This document shows positions 32,517-40,963 of a DNA stretch of 64,000 nt, one piece after another. Numbering within the stretch: position 1 is the first letter of the stretch; each line of letters begins with the position of its first letter. The translations under genes and the position numbers were made by a program. The stretch covers positions 1 through 64,000 of the forward strand of contig DATITA010000079.1 in assembly GCA_035468355.1 (NCBI GenBank), in the 5' to 3' direction. This stretch comes from DATKSS01 sp035468355. GTDB taxonomy: Bacteria > Chloroflexota > Dormibacteria > Dormibacterales > Dormibacteraceae. A model generated the notes under the pieces. That model was not told where the DNA came from. It ran no database searches and saw only the letters and a program-made list of their open reading frames with translations.

Positions 32517-33863
32517 ATGAATCGCAAGGTGTCGGCACTCGCATACCTCATCGTGGTCGGCGTTTTGGTGCTCGTCCTCGACGCCACGGCCGGCCAGTTT
32601 GTCGGCTGGCATTCCGATCGCATCCTAGACGTGGTCTTTCTGTGCCTTGTGGCTGCGCTCTTGAACATTCCGCATGTTCGCTTGGAAGCCGGCCGCTTAA
32701 CGCTCGTCGCGATTCCTGTGGGAGTCGCCGCGCTGACGTTGAATCCCTTGGATGCAGCCCTGGTGGGATTCGCCTCCTCGATGTTTCTATTTCGCCGCAA
32801 AGCCTTTCACATCGTCGCCAACTGCCTGATGTCTACAGATGTCGCTTATGGCGGCGCTTCAGTCGCTATGGCTCTCTGGAAGATGGGCGCGGTGCCGATC
32901 GCCGGCCGTTTGCTTGTCCTTGCCGTGTGTGCGGGACTGAACATCATGCTGGTTGTCTCGATATTCAGATTCCGGCTAGGCGTCCCGATTCGTAGGATTA
33001 TCCGGCACAACTTCACCGCCTCTTTCTACCTCGCCTTTGGTTACTTCGCCCTGGCCTCCCTGCTGATCAGCTATGTGCTCGATGGCACGCCGCTCGGATA
33101 CCTCCTGGCGACCATCGTCTGCGTGCTTGCCCTCGCGCTGACCGACACGATCGCCGGAAGACGAGTGCGCCGCGTGCTCGAATCCGAGTTGTCAGATGCC
33201 GACCGCCATGTCTTCCACACTCGCGCGGTGGAGGGAGTCGTGCACAACCTTCGCAATCACATGGCGACCGCGGTCGGATATCTGAAAGAGGTCGATCCGC
33301 GCCGGCTTGACCCCGTCGACCGGGAGAGCATCGAGACGGCCACCGCGGCGGCCAACGACGCGGTCACCGTCCTCCGAACCCTGTCTCAGGGGGCGACGCC
33401 AAGAGTCAGCTACGCGGTTGAGCCCGTGGACCTCGGGGAGCTCGTCACGCGAGCACTCGGGATGGCGCGACCCCGTGCTCGCACCAAGGAAGTCCAGCTC
33501 GCCGTGCGTGAGTCATCCGAAAATCTAAACGTCAAGTTGGACCCACTCCTTATGCGTGAGGTGATCACCAACCTGGTGAACAACGCCATCGACGCAGCAC
33601 CCGTGAACGGACGCGTGGAGTTGAGCACAGGCAAACGGAGCAACGGGTGGCCCTATTTCAGCGTCGCCGACAACGGTCCCGGCGTTTCGGACGAGCATAG
33701 GCACCGCCTCTTCGAACCGCATTTCACGACCAAGGAAGGCGGCACCGGCCTCGGATTGTTCATGTCATACGGCGTCGTGCGGGAGCATCAAGGCGAGCTC
33801 TTGTACGAAGGCAATCGTCGGGGCGCTGTCTTCACGGTTGTCCTGCCACCCTTCAGCGGTTAG
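32517..33863 (+). CDS. membrane sensor histidine kinase
   Basis: A 448-residue kinase. Residues 1-212 hold about seven hydrophobic helices and no extracytoplasmic loop of size, so the signal is probably sensed in the membrane. The phospho-acceptor His lies in GVVHNLRNHMATAVGYL (about 243). The ATPase has the N box LVNNAIDAAP, G1 VADNGPGVS, the F box LFEPHFTTKEG and G2 GGTGLGL. It diverges from the response-regulator gene. Its last 30 codons recur at 34360-34449. Confidence 0.88.
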   Translation: MNRKVSALAYLIVVGVLVLVLDATAGQFVGWHSDRILDVVFLCLVAALLNIPHVRLEAGRLTLVAIPVGVAALTLNPLDAALVGFASSMFLFRRKAFHIVANCLMSTDVAYGGASVAMALWKMGAVPIAGRLLVLAVCAGLNIMLVVSIFRFRLGVPIRRIIRHNFTASFYLAFGYFALASLLISYVLDGTPLGYLLATIVCVLALALTDTIAGRRVRRVLESELSDADRHVFHTRAVEGVVHNLRNHMATAVGYLKEVDPRRLDPVDRESIETATAAANDAVTVLRTLSQGATPRVSYAVEPVDLGELVTRALGMARPRARTKEVQLAVRESSENLNVKLDPLLMREVITNLVNNAIDAAPVNGRVELSTGKRSNGWPYFSVADNGPGVSDEHRHRLFEPHFTTKEGGTGLGLFMSYGVVREHQGELLYEGNRRGAVFTVVLPPFSG

Positions 33864-34278
33864 GGTCCGATCCGTCTGACATGGTCGTTGGTGGGGCACT
33901 CCGAAAGACCGCAATCAGCAACAGAGCAACCGTCGCTATCGTGCACCCTGAGGTCCAAGTAGAAACCTCAAATGAGTCGGCCTCGGCAAATCGGTAGCGA
34001 AGTACGAGGCTCGTCATCAAATCGATCGTTTCAACGGCCGCGAGCAGGCCCAGCGCGTATCGCCGACCTTGCCCCCAGAACAGATTGAGAGCGGTGACGT
34101 TAAGCACCGACAGTACTGCGGCCTCCAGAGCTATCGCCGTTCTCTACGTGACAACCTCGGCTCGGACCGGCCCTAGCGAGAACCCGCGCAACACGAAGTA
34201 GACCAATGCGACAAATGTCCAAAACAGCGCTTGCACCAGCCCAGTCACGATGAGGGCGGCAAACGCTATGCGCCTCAT
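33853..34278 (-). pseudogene. small membrane protein gene interrupted by an in-frame TAG
   Basis: Two hydrophobic pieces lie in the same frame with one TAG (34144-34146) between them. The first (from ATG 34278) reads MRRIAFAALIVTGLVQALFW to FSLGPVRAEVVT; after TAG it continues RTAIALEAAVLSVLNVTALN and YALGLLAAVETIDLMTSLV to SDPNR. Together they would be about 133 residues with four TM helices. A nonsense mutation of a recent gene is the simplest reading; readthrough or a base error are alternatives. The 3' end overlaps the kinase gene by 11 bp. Confidence 0.55.
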
Positions 34279-34359
34279 GGTTTTTGGGACGCTCCAGCCG
34301 CTTCCACGGGAGATTTCTACTCCAGTTCGGATTCGACTGCGACGCTCATACGTGAAACG

Positions 34360-34449
34360 GTCGTTCGCGCGCATCAAGGCAAGCTCTTGTACGAAGGCAA
34401 TCGTCGCGGCGCAGTCTTCACCGTCGTCCTGCCGCCGTTCAGCGGCTGA
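34360..34449 (+). pseudogene. C-terminal remnant of a second histidine kinase gene
   Basis: Thirty codons including stop match the end of the kinase gene (33774-33863): 77 of 90 bases and 27 of 29 residues are identical (HQGKLLYEGNRRGAVF here, HQGELLYEGNRRGAVF there). Nearly all base changes are silent, so both copies diverged as working genes before this one was lost. Nothing of the kinase remains upstream of 34360. Confidence 0.8.
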
Positions 34450-34497
34450 GCGCGAGAGCAGGACTGCCTTCCGCCTCGCGCCCCGGCGCGATGATGA

Positions 34498-35487
34498 TCA
34501 GGAGGCGGCCGGTCCTGAACAACCGATCAGGGAGCCAGGCGCAGTCGGCATCCCTCCGATCTCGAGCTGGAAGTGCAGGTGAGCGCCGATGGACAGACCC
34601 GTGCTGCCGACGTAGCCGATCATCGCGCCCTGCTGGACTTCCTGTCCGAGCGCCACGGCCACCTGCGACATGTGAGCGTAGATCTCGACTAGCCCGAAGC
34701 TGTCGGTGATCTCGACTCGGATTCCAAAGTCGAATGCGTAGCCGACCGCGGTGACCTTGCCGCCCGCAGCCGCAACGATCGGGGTTCCATAGCCCGCCAG
34801 CAGATCGACGCCGGTGTGGAAATGCTGATACCCGTCAAACGGCGGCTCGAGCGCGAACGAAGTCGGCCCGAACGGCTGGATGATCTGGACTCCGGCGGTC
34901 GGACACACGAACTGGCCCGGCGCGACCGGATCTGCCGGGGCACCGGTGGCCAGGTTGGGACCCGGTACTGGATCGACTGGAATGACGAGCACCGAGCCGG
35001 GCGTCAGCTGCGGGCCGCGGATCTTGTTGAAGCCGAGCAATGTGCTGACGTCCACCCCGTACCTGGACGCAAGGCTCGCCGGCGTGTCTCCCTTCCTGAC
35101 CACGACCACGACGCCCGGCGATGGGGGCAGCTCGATCGCATGGCCGACCGTCAGCGGCATGCGCAGGCTGGGATTCGACCAGACGACATCCCTCCAGGGG
35201 AGGTTGAACTGCTGGCCGATGCTTTCCAGGGTGTCTCCCTGCTGGACGGTATAGGTGAAGGGCGCGTGGCTCACGAGTGGAGCAGTTGGGATGGAAAGCG
35301 GTTTGATGATCACGCTGTCGCGGCCCACCGAGACCCGGCCGCCTCCAAGGCCTCCACTCGCGGCAGCGGCGGACAGGGCAGGTGCATGCAGGTTTGGAAG
35401 GATGTTCCGATCGAACGCCGTGTAACCGGTCATGGCTGCTGCCACTGCGAGCACGACAGCATGCGTCAGATAACGGTGTAACCGCAC
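34498..35487 (-). CDS. secreted LysM/M23 peptidoglycan peptidase-like protein
   Basis: A 329-residue exported protein. A hydrophobic signal segment lies at about residues 8-22. Two LysM repeats follow: FTYTVQQGDTLESIGQQFNL and VVVRKGDTPASLASRYGVD, each ending in a proline-rich strand. The C-terminal M23 domain has HTGVDLLAGYGTPIVAAAGG and AHLHFQLEIG, i.e. the HxxxD and HxH zinc ligands of lysostaphin-type endopeptidases. It probably binds and trims the cell wall. The ATG at 35487 has a tight signal peptide behind it. Confidence 0.9.
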   Translation of the reverse strand: MRLHRYLTHAVVLAVAAAMTGYTAFDRNILPNLHAPALSAAAASGGLGGGRVSVGRDSVIIKPLSIPTAPLVSHAPFTYTVQQGDTLESIGQQFNLPWRDVVWSNPSLRMPLTVGHAIELPPSPGVVVVVRKGDTPASLASRYGVDVSTLLGFNKIRGPQLTPGSVLVIPVDPVPGPNLATGAPADPVAPGQFVCPTAGVQIIQPFGPTSFALEPPFDGYQHFHTGVDLLAGYGTPIVAAAGGKVTAVGYAFDFGIRVEITDSFGLVEIYAHMSQVAVALGQEVQQGAMIGYVGSTGLSIGAHLHFQLEIGGMPTAPGSLIGCSGPAAS

Positions 35488-35586
35488 TTACTACCCCCAC
35501 ATCTCCATTCGCGCCCGCCGGCGCTGAAGACCGACGTCACCCTAACAAACCCAGGTCCGGAGCGTCAACGTGCTGTCGGTTCGGGC

Positions 35587-36045
35587 TCAGGCCCCATCCT
35601 CGGCGACGCGGCTCGCGATAGCCGCGACGAGCAGCTCCAGCTCGACCGGCTTGACGAGGTAATCGGCTGCAGCCAGGGCGGCGGCCACCGCACGCGAAGC
35701 GCCGTCCGTGGCGCCGGTGACGACGATCGGGCGCGCCGCCTTCAAGGCTGCACGCTCCGGGCCACTCAGGCGGGCGGCCAGTCCGAGGTCGAACACCACG
35801 ATCTCACCCGGACGCGGCGCTCTGAAACTCGAACTCGATTCCGCGTCGAAGCCCAACCGCCGCAGACTGCGGGCGGTCAGCTCGGCCAGTCGCTCATCGT
35901 CGTCGCAGACGAGGACCCGCGCGGTTCCAAGCGCTACCGCCTCCACCGCGGCCAGCATCTCGAGCGCCTCCTGGACGTCCCCCAGCAGGACGCCCGCCGG
36001 AAGCGGTGCGCCACCCTCACGGGCGAGCTCCAGCTCGGCCTTCAT
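35587..36045 (-). CDS. receiver-like signalling protein (degenerate response regulator)
   Basis: About 152 residues. A helical opening (KAELELAREGGAPLPAG) is followed by a CheY-like fold: VLVCDDDERLAELTARSLRRLGFDAE, then VVFDLGLAARLSGPE where the acceptor Asp region is altered, PIVVTGATDG and ADYLVKPVELELL with the conserved lysine. There is no output domain. The protein-like frame extends to 36089 and beyond without a start codon, so ATG 36045 may be too short. It sits 43 bp behind the OmpR-type regulator. Confidence 0.65.
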   Translation of the reverse strand: MKAELELAREGGAPLPAGVLLGDVQEALEMLAAVEAVALGTARVLVCDDDERLAELTARSLRRLGFDAESSSSFRAPRPGEIVVFDLGLAARLSGPERAALKAARPIVVTGATDGASRAVAAALAAADYLVKPVELELLVAAIASRVAEDGA

Positions 36046-36088
36046 CCGCGCCAGCGTCGAGCGCAGGCGGTGAAGCGAGGAGGCGAGC

Positions 36089-36766
36089 TCAGCTCTGGGG
36101 GACGAGCCGATAGCCGATCCCCCGCACGGTCTCGATCCAGCCCGGCTCACGCAACTCCCGGCGCACCTGGTGTACGGCCTGCTCGAGACTGTGCTCGAAA
36201 CCCACGTAGGTGCTACCCCAGATGCCGTCCAGCAGCTCGGCGCGCGTCACAGCCTCACCCGACCGCGCGGCCAGCAGCTGCAGCATCAGGAGCTGCCGCC
36301 GCTCCAGCTTCAGAACACGGCCCCCCAGACGCGCCTCTCCGTGCGCAGCGTCGACCTTCAGTCTGCCGCGGACCACGACACCGCCGGCCGGAAGACGTTC
36401 GCGCAGCGCCCCACGGATGCGCGCCAGCAGCACCTGGCGGTCCGTGCCCTTGACGATGTAATCGGTGGCTCCGTGCTCGATGCCGACCACCTGGTCTCCC
36501 GGCGCGTGCCGCGCACCGGTGAGGATGATCACCGGGAAGCCGATGCGCTCGGCCCCCGAGCGCAGGGAGTCGAGGACCTCCGGCGCGTCCATGTCCGGCA
36601 TCTCGTAGTCGAGCAGCATCAGGTCAGGCGTAGCTTCGCGCACGCTTCGCAGCGCGTCGCCGCCGCTGCCGGCGACCTCGACCGTGTAGCCGGCGCGACG
36701 AAGCAGCTCCGCAGTGAGCTCTGCCGTCCGCGGCTCGTCATCAACGACCAGCAACTTGGCCGTCAC
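36089..36766 (-). CDS. OmpR/PhoB-family response regulator
   Basis: A 225-residue regulator. The receiver (LLVVDDEPRTAELTAELL, LMLLDYEMPDMDAPEV, ILTGARHAPGD, GATDYIVKGTDRQ) has an acceptor Asp in LLDYE and the Lys in VKG. The C-terminal winged helix (LERRQLLMLQLLAARSGEAVTRAELLDGIWG to IETVRGIGYRLVP) is the OmpR type. GTG at 36766, before TAKLLVVDDE, is the preferred start. No kinase is directly attached; the nearest is at 37515 on the same strand. Confidence 0.88.
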   Translation of the reverse strand: MTAKLLVVDDEPRTAELTAELLRRAGYTVEVAGSGGDALRSVREATPDLMLLDYEMPDMDAPEVLDSLRSGAERIGFPVIILTGARHAPGDQVVGIEHGATDYIVKGTDRQVLLARIRGALRERLPAGGVVVRGRLKVDAAHGEARLGGRVLKLERRQLLMLQLLAARSGEAVTRAELLDGIWGSTYVGFEHSLEQAVHQVRRELREPGWIETVRGIGYRLVPQS

Positions 36767-36867
36767 GCTCCCAAATCCCCGTCGCAACCTAGCAGGTTCA
36801 GGGTTTCTTGAGGAAACGATGAACCTGTCCTGAGGTCAGCGGCGCCCGGCGGTCATAACCTCTCGGC

Positions 36868-37503
36868 ATGAGCCAGCTCCCCGACCTCCAGGAAGCGCGG
36901 CGCCGGCTGGGACTGGCGCTGGACGCCCTGAATCACGATCGCTGGGTCCTCGGCTACGTGCACCAGGGGTGTATCCAGCCGATCGCCGCCTCCGAGGTGA
37001 CGCGCAGGTTCCTGCAGCGACGCCAGCTGGTCCCACTCTCGCGGCGCGCCCTGCACGAGAGGCGTCCCATGGTCGTCAACTCGGTCATCGAGAACCCGAA
37101 CCCTTCCAACGGTTACGACTGGGAGCTGGATTGGCCGGCTGTGGTGTACGGGCCCGTGGGTGAGATCGGTCGGCGTCCAGTCGGACTGCTTGTCCTCGGC
37201 TGCAGGCGTGATCACTGGTACACGGAGCAGGACATCGCCTACGTGCACAGCCTCGGGGTGACGCTCGGCCCGATGGTGGCTGCATTGCGGGGGCCCCTGG
37301 GTCGCCTGTCGGAGCTCGAGAACGAGGTCGCGCAGCTGCTCAGCTACGGGCTATCGGCCCCGGAGATTGCGCGAGCCATACGGATGGACGAACGCCGCAC
37401 GAGGGAGCTGGTCGGCAGGGTGGCGCGAAAGCTCACATCCGTCAGCGCCGAACGGCTTGCATTCCCGGTGGTCCGCATGAGACGCAGAGAGTTCCGGCTG
37501 TGA
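36868..37503 (+). CDS. GAF-like sensor protein with LuxR-like C-terminal helix-turn-helix
   Basis: A 211-residue protein. Residues 15-140 resemble a GAF domain (WVLGYVHQGCIQPIAASEVTRRF, RRPVGLLVLGCRRDHWYTEQDIAYV). The C-terminus (NEVAQLLSYGLSAPEIARAIRMDERRTRELVGRVARKL) looks like a LuxR-type recognition region. It could be a one-component regulator. It starts 100 bp from the divergent OmpR-type gene and converges on the kinase gene at 37515. Confidence 0.65.
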   Translation: MSQLPDLQEARRRLGLALDALNHDRWVLGYVHQGCIQPIAASEVTRRFLQRRQLVPLSRRALHERRPMVVNSVIENPNPSNGYDWELDWPAVVYGPVGEIGRRPVGLLVLGCRRDHWYTEQDIAYVHSLGVTLGPMVAALRGPLGRLSELENEVAQLLSYGLSAPEIARAIRMDERRTRELVGRVARKLTSVSAERLAFPVVRMRRREFRL

Positions 37504-37514
37504 CCTGGTAGCCC

Positions 37515-38171
37515 TCAGTTGGGACCGAAGAGAAACACCGTCGTGCCCCGCCCTTCGGTGCTGACCACCTCTAGGCGCCCCCCGATGCCGGCCGCGCGCT
37601 CGCGCATGCCCATCAGCCCGTAACCAGAGCCACTCTTGGAGGTAAAGCCTCGACCCTCGTCGGACACCTCGATGAGGAACGGGTTGGCCGCGAACGCCAT
37701 CTTGACCCTGCAGATCGTCGAGCCCGAGTGCTTGCGGACGTTGCTGAGCGCCTCGCGCACGACCTGGGCTACGACCTCACGCTGCTGCGCGGAGATCTCG
37801 TCCTCTGTTCCAGTGTTCGACAGCTCGACCCGGATGCCGTACAGACGGGCGAACTCGTCGGCCTGACGGCGCAGGTCGCCGACCAACCCGTCAGGCCCGA
37901 TCGCCGCCGGCCGCAGGTCGGCCAGCGCTTCGCGAACGTTCTTGAGGAGCCGCTCAAGGATTTCGAATACGTTCTTCAGGTTCTGGTCTGGCGGGCCCTT
38001 CCTGGTCTCGAGATAGACCTTGAAGAGGGAGATGGCCCCGGCGAGGTCCGTGGCCACGCCGTCGTGAAGCTCTCGCGCGATCCTGGCGCGCTCGCGAGCC
38101 AACGCGTCCTCGACCGCCTGGTGGGCGAAGCCTTCGCCGTGGCGATCCGACACGGAAGGGTCGGCCGTCAC
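37515..38171 (-). CDS. soluble HisKA_3-type sensor histidine kinase
   Basis: A 218-residue NarX/DesK-type kinase. The dimerisation helix carries RARIARELHDGVATDLAGAI with the phospho-His; the ATPase shows EALSNVRKHSGS (N box), SDEGRGF (G1) and YGLMGMRERAAGIGG. No membrane or sensor segment. GTG at 38171 overlaps the stop of the small membrane gene upstream, so the two probably form a split sensor. A NarL-type regulator would be its normal partner. Confidence 0.85.
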   Translation of the reverse strand: MTADPSVSDRHGEGFAHQAVEDALARERARIARELHDGVATDLAGAISLFKVYLETRKGPPDQNLKNVFEILERLLKNVREALADLRPAAIGPDGLVGDLRRQADEFARLYGIRVELSNTGTEDEISAQQREVVAQVVREALSNVRKHSGSTICRVKMAFAANPFLIEVSDEGRGFTSKSGSGYGLMGMRERAAGIGGRLEVVSTEGRGTTVFLFGPN

Positions 38172-38467
38172 GGCATCGGCGCCTTTCGCCGCGCGTAGGA
38201 CTCCATCAAAGCGATGGCCAGAGGGTGGCGCGCCCATCGCAACAGGCGACCGTACGGACGCCACAGCACCCTGGTCTCCTCGAGGGCCGCCTTCATGCGG
38301 ACCAGGTCAGCCTGCAATTCAGCACGCTCCGTGGCGAGCCGTGCACTGAGCTCACGGGCGCGTTTTGCCACCTTCACGCTCCACAGCCCGGCGAGCACCA
38401 TCTCGACCACGATCACAACGACGCTGATGACCAGGAGCCAGATCCCGATCAGGCCCGGGTCTTTCAT
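38168..38467 (-). CDS. small membrane protein with coiled-coil tail, sensor partner candidate
   Basis: A 99-residue protein with one strong TM helix (about 7-30, LLVISVVVIVVEMVLAGLW) followed by a long charged helix with heptad character (ARELSARLATERAELQADLVRMKAALEETRVL). Its ATG overlaps the gyrA stop (ATGA), and its own stop overlaps the kinase start. It may anchor the kinase to the membrane. Confidence 0.65.
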   Translation of the reverse strand: MKDPGLIGIWLLVISVVVIVVEMVLAGLWSVKVAKRARELSARLATERAELQADLVRMKAALEETRVLWRPYGRLLRWARHPLAIALMESYARRKAPMP

Positions 38468-40959
38468 TCTTTGGAGTCGCCCTCTTCGATGCCCGCGACC
38501 GGTGCGATGGCGACGATGTCGTCTTCGGGCGCGATGCGCATGACGATCACGCCCTGGGTCTGGCGGCCGATCTGCGAGATGGCGCCGACCTGCGTGCGCA
38601 GCACCATGCCGCTGGCGCTGATCACCAGCACCTCCTCCTCTGGATCGCTGACGACCCGCATGGCGGTCAGCTTGCCGACGCGATCGGTGATCTTCAAGGT
38701 GAAAACGCCTTGGCCCGCACGGTGGTGCATCGGGTATTCGGAAAGCGGAGTGCGCTTGCCGTATCCGCGCCGGGTTATGACGAGTAGGTCGGCGCCCGGC
38801 ACCACGGTCGCCATGCCGGCCACCGCGTCGCCCTTGGAAAGCTTGATCCCGATCACACCCTGCGTGTCCCGGCCCATCGCGCGGACCTCCGACTCGCCGA
38901 AGCGGATCGCCTTGCCCAGCTCGGTCGCGATGATGATCTCGTCGCTGCCGGTCGTGGGTGTCACCCAGTCGAGCTCGTCGCCTTCCTGCAGGTTGATGGC
39001 GATGAGGCCGTTGCGCCGGACGTTGGCATATTCGGCCATCGCCGTCTTTTTGATGTACCCGTTCTTGGTGACCATCAGCATGTAGTGCGCGTCCGTCTCC
39101 GTCTCGGGACGGACGAAGACGGCCGTTATCCGCTCATTCGATCCGATGTCGATCAGGTTGTTGACCGGCATCCCTTTGGCCTGGCGCTCCCGCTCAGGAA
39201 CCTCGTGCACGCGAAGTCGGAACACGCGACCGTTCTGCGTGAAGAACAGCATCGACGCATGCGTGTGCGTCGTCAGCAAATGCAGCGCGTAGTCCTCCTC
39301 GCGGGTCCCGCTCGGCGCCTCACTCCCGGCGGTCGGCTTGGCCCCCTTCAGCCCCACCCCACCGCGTTTCTGCGCCCGGAAGACGCGCAACGGCTGCCGC
39401 TTGGCGTAGCCCCGGTGGGTGAGCGTGACCACAACGTCTTCTTTGGGCACGAGGTCTTCCGCCGACAGCTCAGAGGCCTCTTGCTCGGTGATCTCCGTGC
39501 GGCGGTCGTCGCCATATTTCTTGACGAGGTCGTCCATCTCCTCCTTGATCAGCATCCGGACCTTCTGGTCGCTCGCCAGGATGCTTTCGAGGTAGGCGAT
39601 CGTCTTGATGACCTCTTCGTATTCGGCATCGATCTTGCCGCGCTCGAGCCGCGTCAGGCGGCCCAGGGTCAGAGCGAGCACCGCCTTCGCCTGGCGCTCG
39701 CTAAGCCCGAACTTGGTCTGCAGTTCGGTGGAGGCGATGTCGGGGTCGGCGGCGGCGCGGATCGTCTTGATCACCTCGTCAAGGTGGTCCAGGCAGATCT
39801 TCAATCCCTCGAGGATGTGTGCGCGCTCCTGCGCCTTGTCGAGGTCGAAACGGGTGCGCCGCAGGATCACGTCGCGGCGGTGCTCGATGAACAGGTGAAT
39901 CGCCTGCTTGAGGCTCAGGACCATCGGGCGGCCGTCGACGATCGCCAGCATGATCACACCGAACGTCTGCTGGAGCGTCGTGTGCTTGTACAGGTTGTTG
40001 AGGACCGTGAACACGCGCGCTTCGCGCTTGAGTTCGATGACGATGCGCATGCCCTGGCGGTCACTCTCGTCGCGCAGGTCGGCGATCCCCTCGAGCTTGC
40101 GATCCGACACCAGCTCGGCGATCTTCGCCACCAGCGTGGCCTTGTTGACCGCGTACGGCAGCTCGTCGATGATGATTCGTTCACGCCCGTTGGCGGCCTG
40201 CTCGAACGTGTGGCGCGCGCGCACGATGATGCGGCCGTGGCCGGTGGCATAGGCCGCTTTGATGCCTGCGGTCCCCATCACGATTCCGCCCGTCGGAAAG
40301 TCGGGGCCCTTGATGAATGCGAGGAGGTCCTCGCCCGTCGCTTCGGGGTTGTCGATCAGGTGCTTCACTCCGCCGGCGACCTCGCGCAGGTTGTGAGGCG
40401 GAATGTTGGTGGTCATACCAACCGCGATGCCGGTCGCGCCGTTGACCAGCAGGTTGGGGATGCGTGAGGGCAGCACGTCCGGCTGCATCTCCGAGTTGTC
40501 GTAGTTGGGGACCATATCGACCGTCTGCTTCTCGATGTCCGCCATCAGCTCGCCGGTGATGGCCGAGAGCCGGGCCTCGGTGTACCGCATCGCAGCCGGC
40601 GGATCGCCGTCGACGCTGCCGAAGTTGCCCTGACCGTCGATCAGCGGGTAGCGCAGGGAGAAGGGTTGAGCCATACGCACGAGCGCGTCGTACACGGCCG
40701 AGTCGCCGTGTGGGTGATAGAGCTTGAGGACGTCGCCGACGAACGCGGCGCATTTGCGATAGCGGCTGCCCGAGGTCGCGCCGGCCTGGTGCATTGCGTA
40801 GAGGATGCGACGCTGCACAGGCTTGAGCCCGTCACGCACCTCGGGCAGGGCCCTGCTGATGATGACGGACATCGCGTACTCCATGTAGGAGGTCTGCATC
40901 TCCTCCTGGAGGTTGCGCGGGAGGACGGTCCCTATCGTGTCGTTCGGTTCGTCGGGCAA
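38464..40959 (-). CDS. gyrA: DNA gyrase subunit A
   Basis: An 831-residue type IIA topoisomerase subunit that breaks and rejoins DNA. The catalytic Tyr is in AAMRYTEARLS (about 126), the resistance-determining stretch HPHGDSAVYDALVRMAQ keeps the sensitive Ser and Asp, and six C-terminal beta-pinwheel repeats (DLLVITRRGYGKRTPLSEY, for example) wrap DNA. Start is TTG at 40959, with CAGGAG a few bases before it, inside the end of the fabF context; longer starts are antisense. The family usual length is 800-880. It is fourth in the gyrB-plsX-fabF-gyrA operon. Confidence 0.96.
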   Translation of the reverse strand: MPDEPNDTIGTVLPRNLQEEMQTSYMEYAMSVIISRALPEVRDGLKPVQRRILYAMHQAGATSGSRYRKCAAFVGDVLKLYHPHGDSAVYDALVRMAQPFSLRYPLIDGQGNFGSVDGDPPAAMRYTEARLSAITGELMADIEKQTVDMVPNYDNSEMQPDVLPSRIPNLLVNGATGIAVGMTTNIPPHNLREVAGGVKHLIDNPEATGEDLLAFIKGPDFPTGGIVMGTAGIKAAYATGHGRIIVRARHTFEQAANGRERIIIDELPYAVNKATLVAKIAELVSDRKLEGIADLRDESDRQGMRIVIELKREARVFTVLNNLYKHTTLQQTFGVIMLAIVDGRPMVLSLKQAIHLFIEHRRDVILRRTRFDLDKAQERAHILEGLKICLDHLDEVIKTIRAAADPDIASTELQTKFGLSERQAKAVLALTLGRLTRLERGKIDAEYEEVIKTIAYLESILASDQKVRMLIKEEMDDLVKKYGDDRRTEITEQEASELSAEDLVPKEDVVVTLTHRGYAKRQPLRVFRAQKRGGVGLKGAKPTAGSEAPSGTREEDYALHLLTTHTHASMLFFTQNGRVFRLRVHEVPERERQAKGMPVNNLIDIGSNERITAVFVRPETETDAHYMLMVTKNGYIKKTAMAEYANVRRNGLIAINLQEGDELDWVTPTTGSDEIIIATELGKAIRFGESEVRAMGRDTQGVIGIKLSKGDAVAGMATVVPGADLLVITRRGYGKRTPLSEYPMHHRAGQGVFTLKITDRVGKLTAMRVVSDPEEEVLVISASGMVLRTQVGAISQIGRQTQGVIVMRIAPEDDIVAIAPVAGIEEGDSKE

Positions 40960-40963
40960 TGCG

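Noticed and set aside
39085..40467. 460-codon plus-strand frame
   Set aside because: Antisense to gyrA; Leu/Arg/Asp/Val-rich with no recognisable domain.
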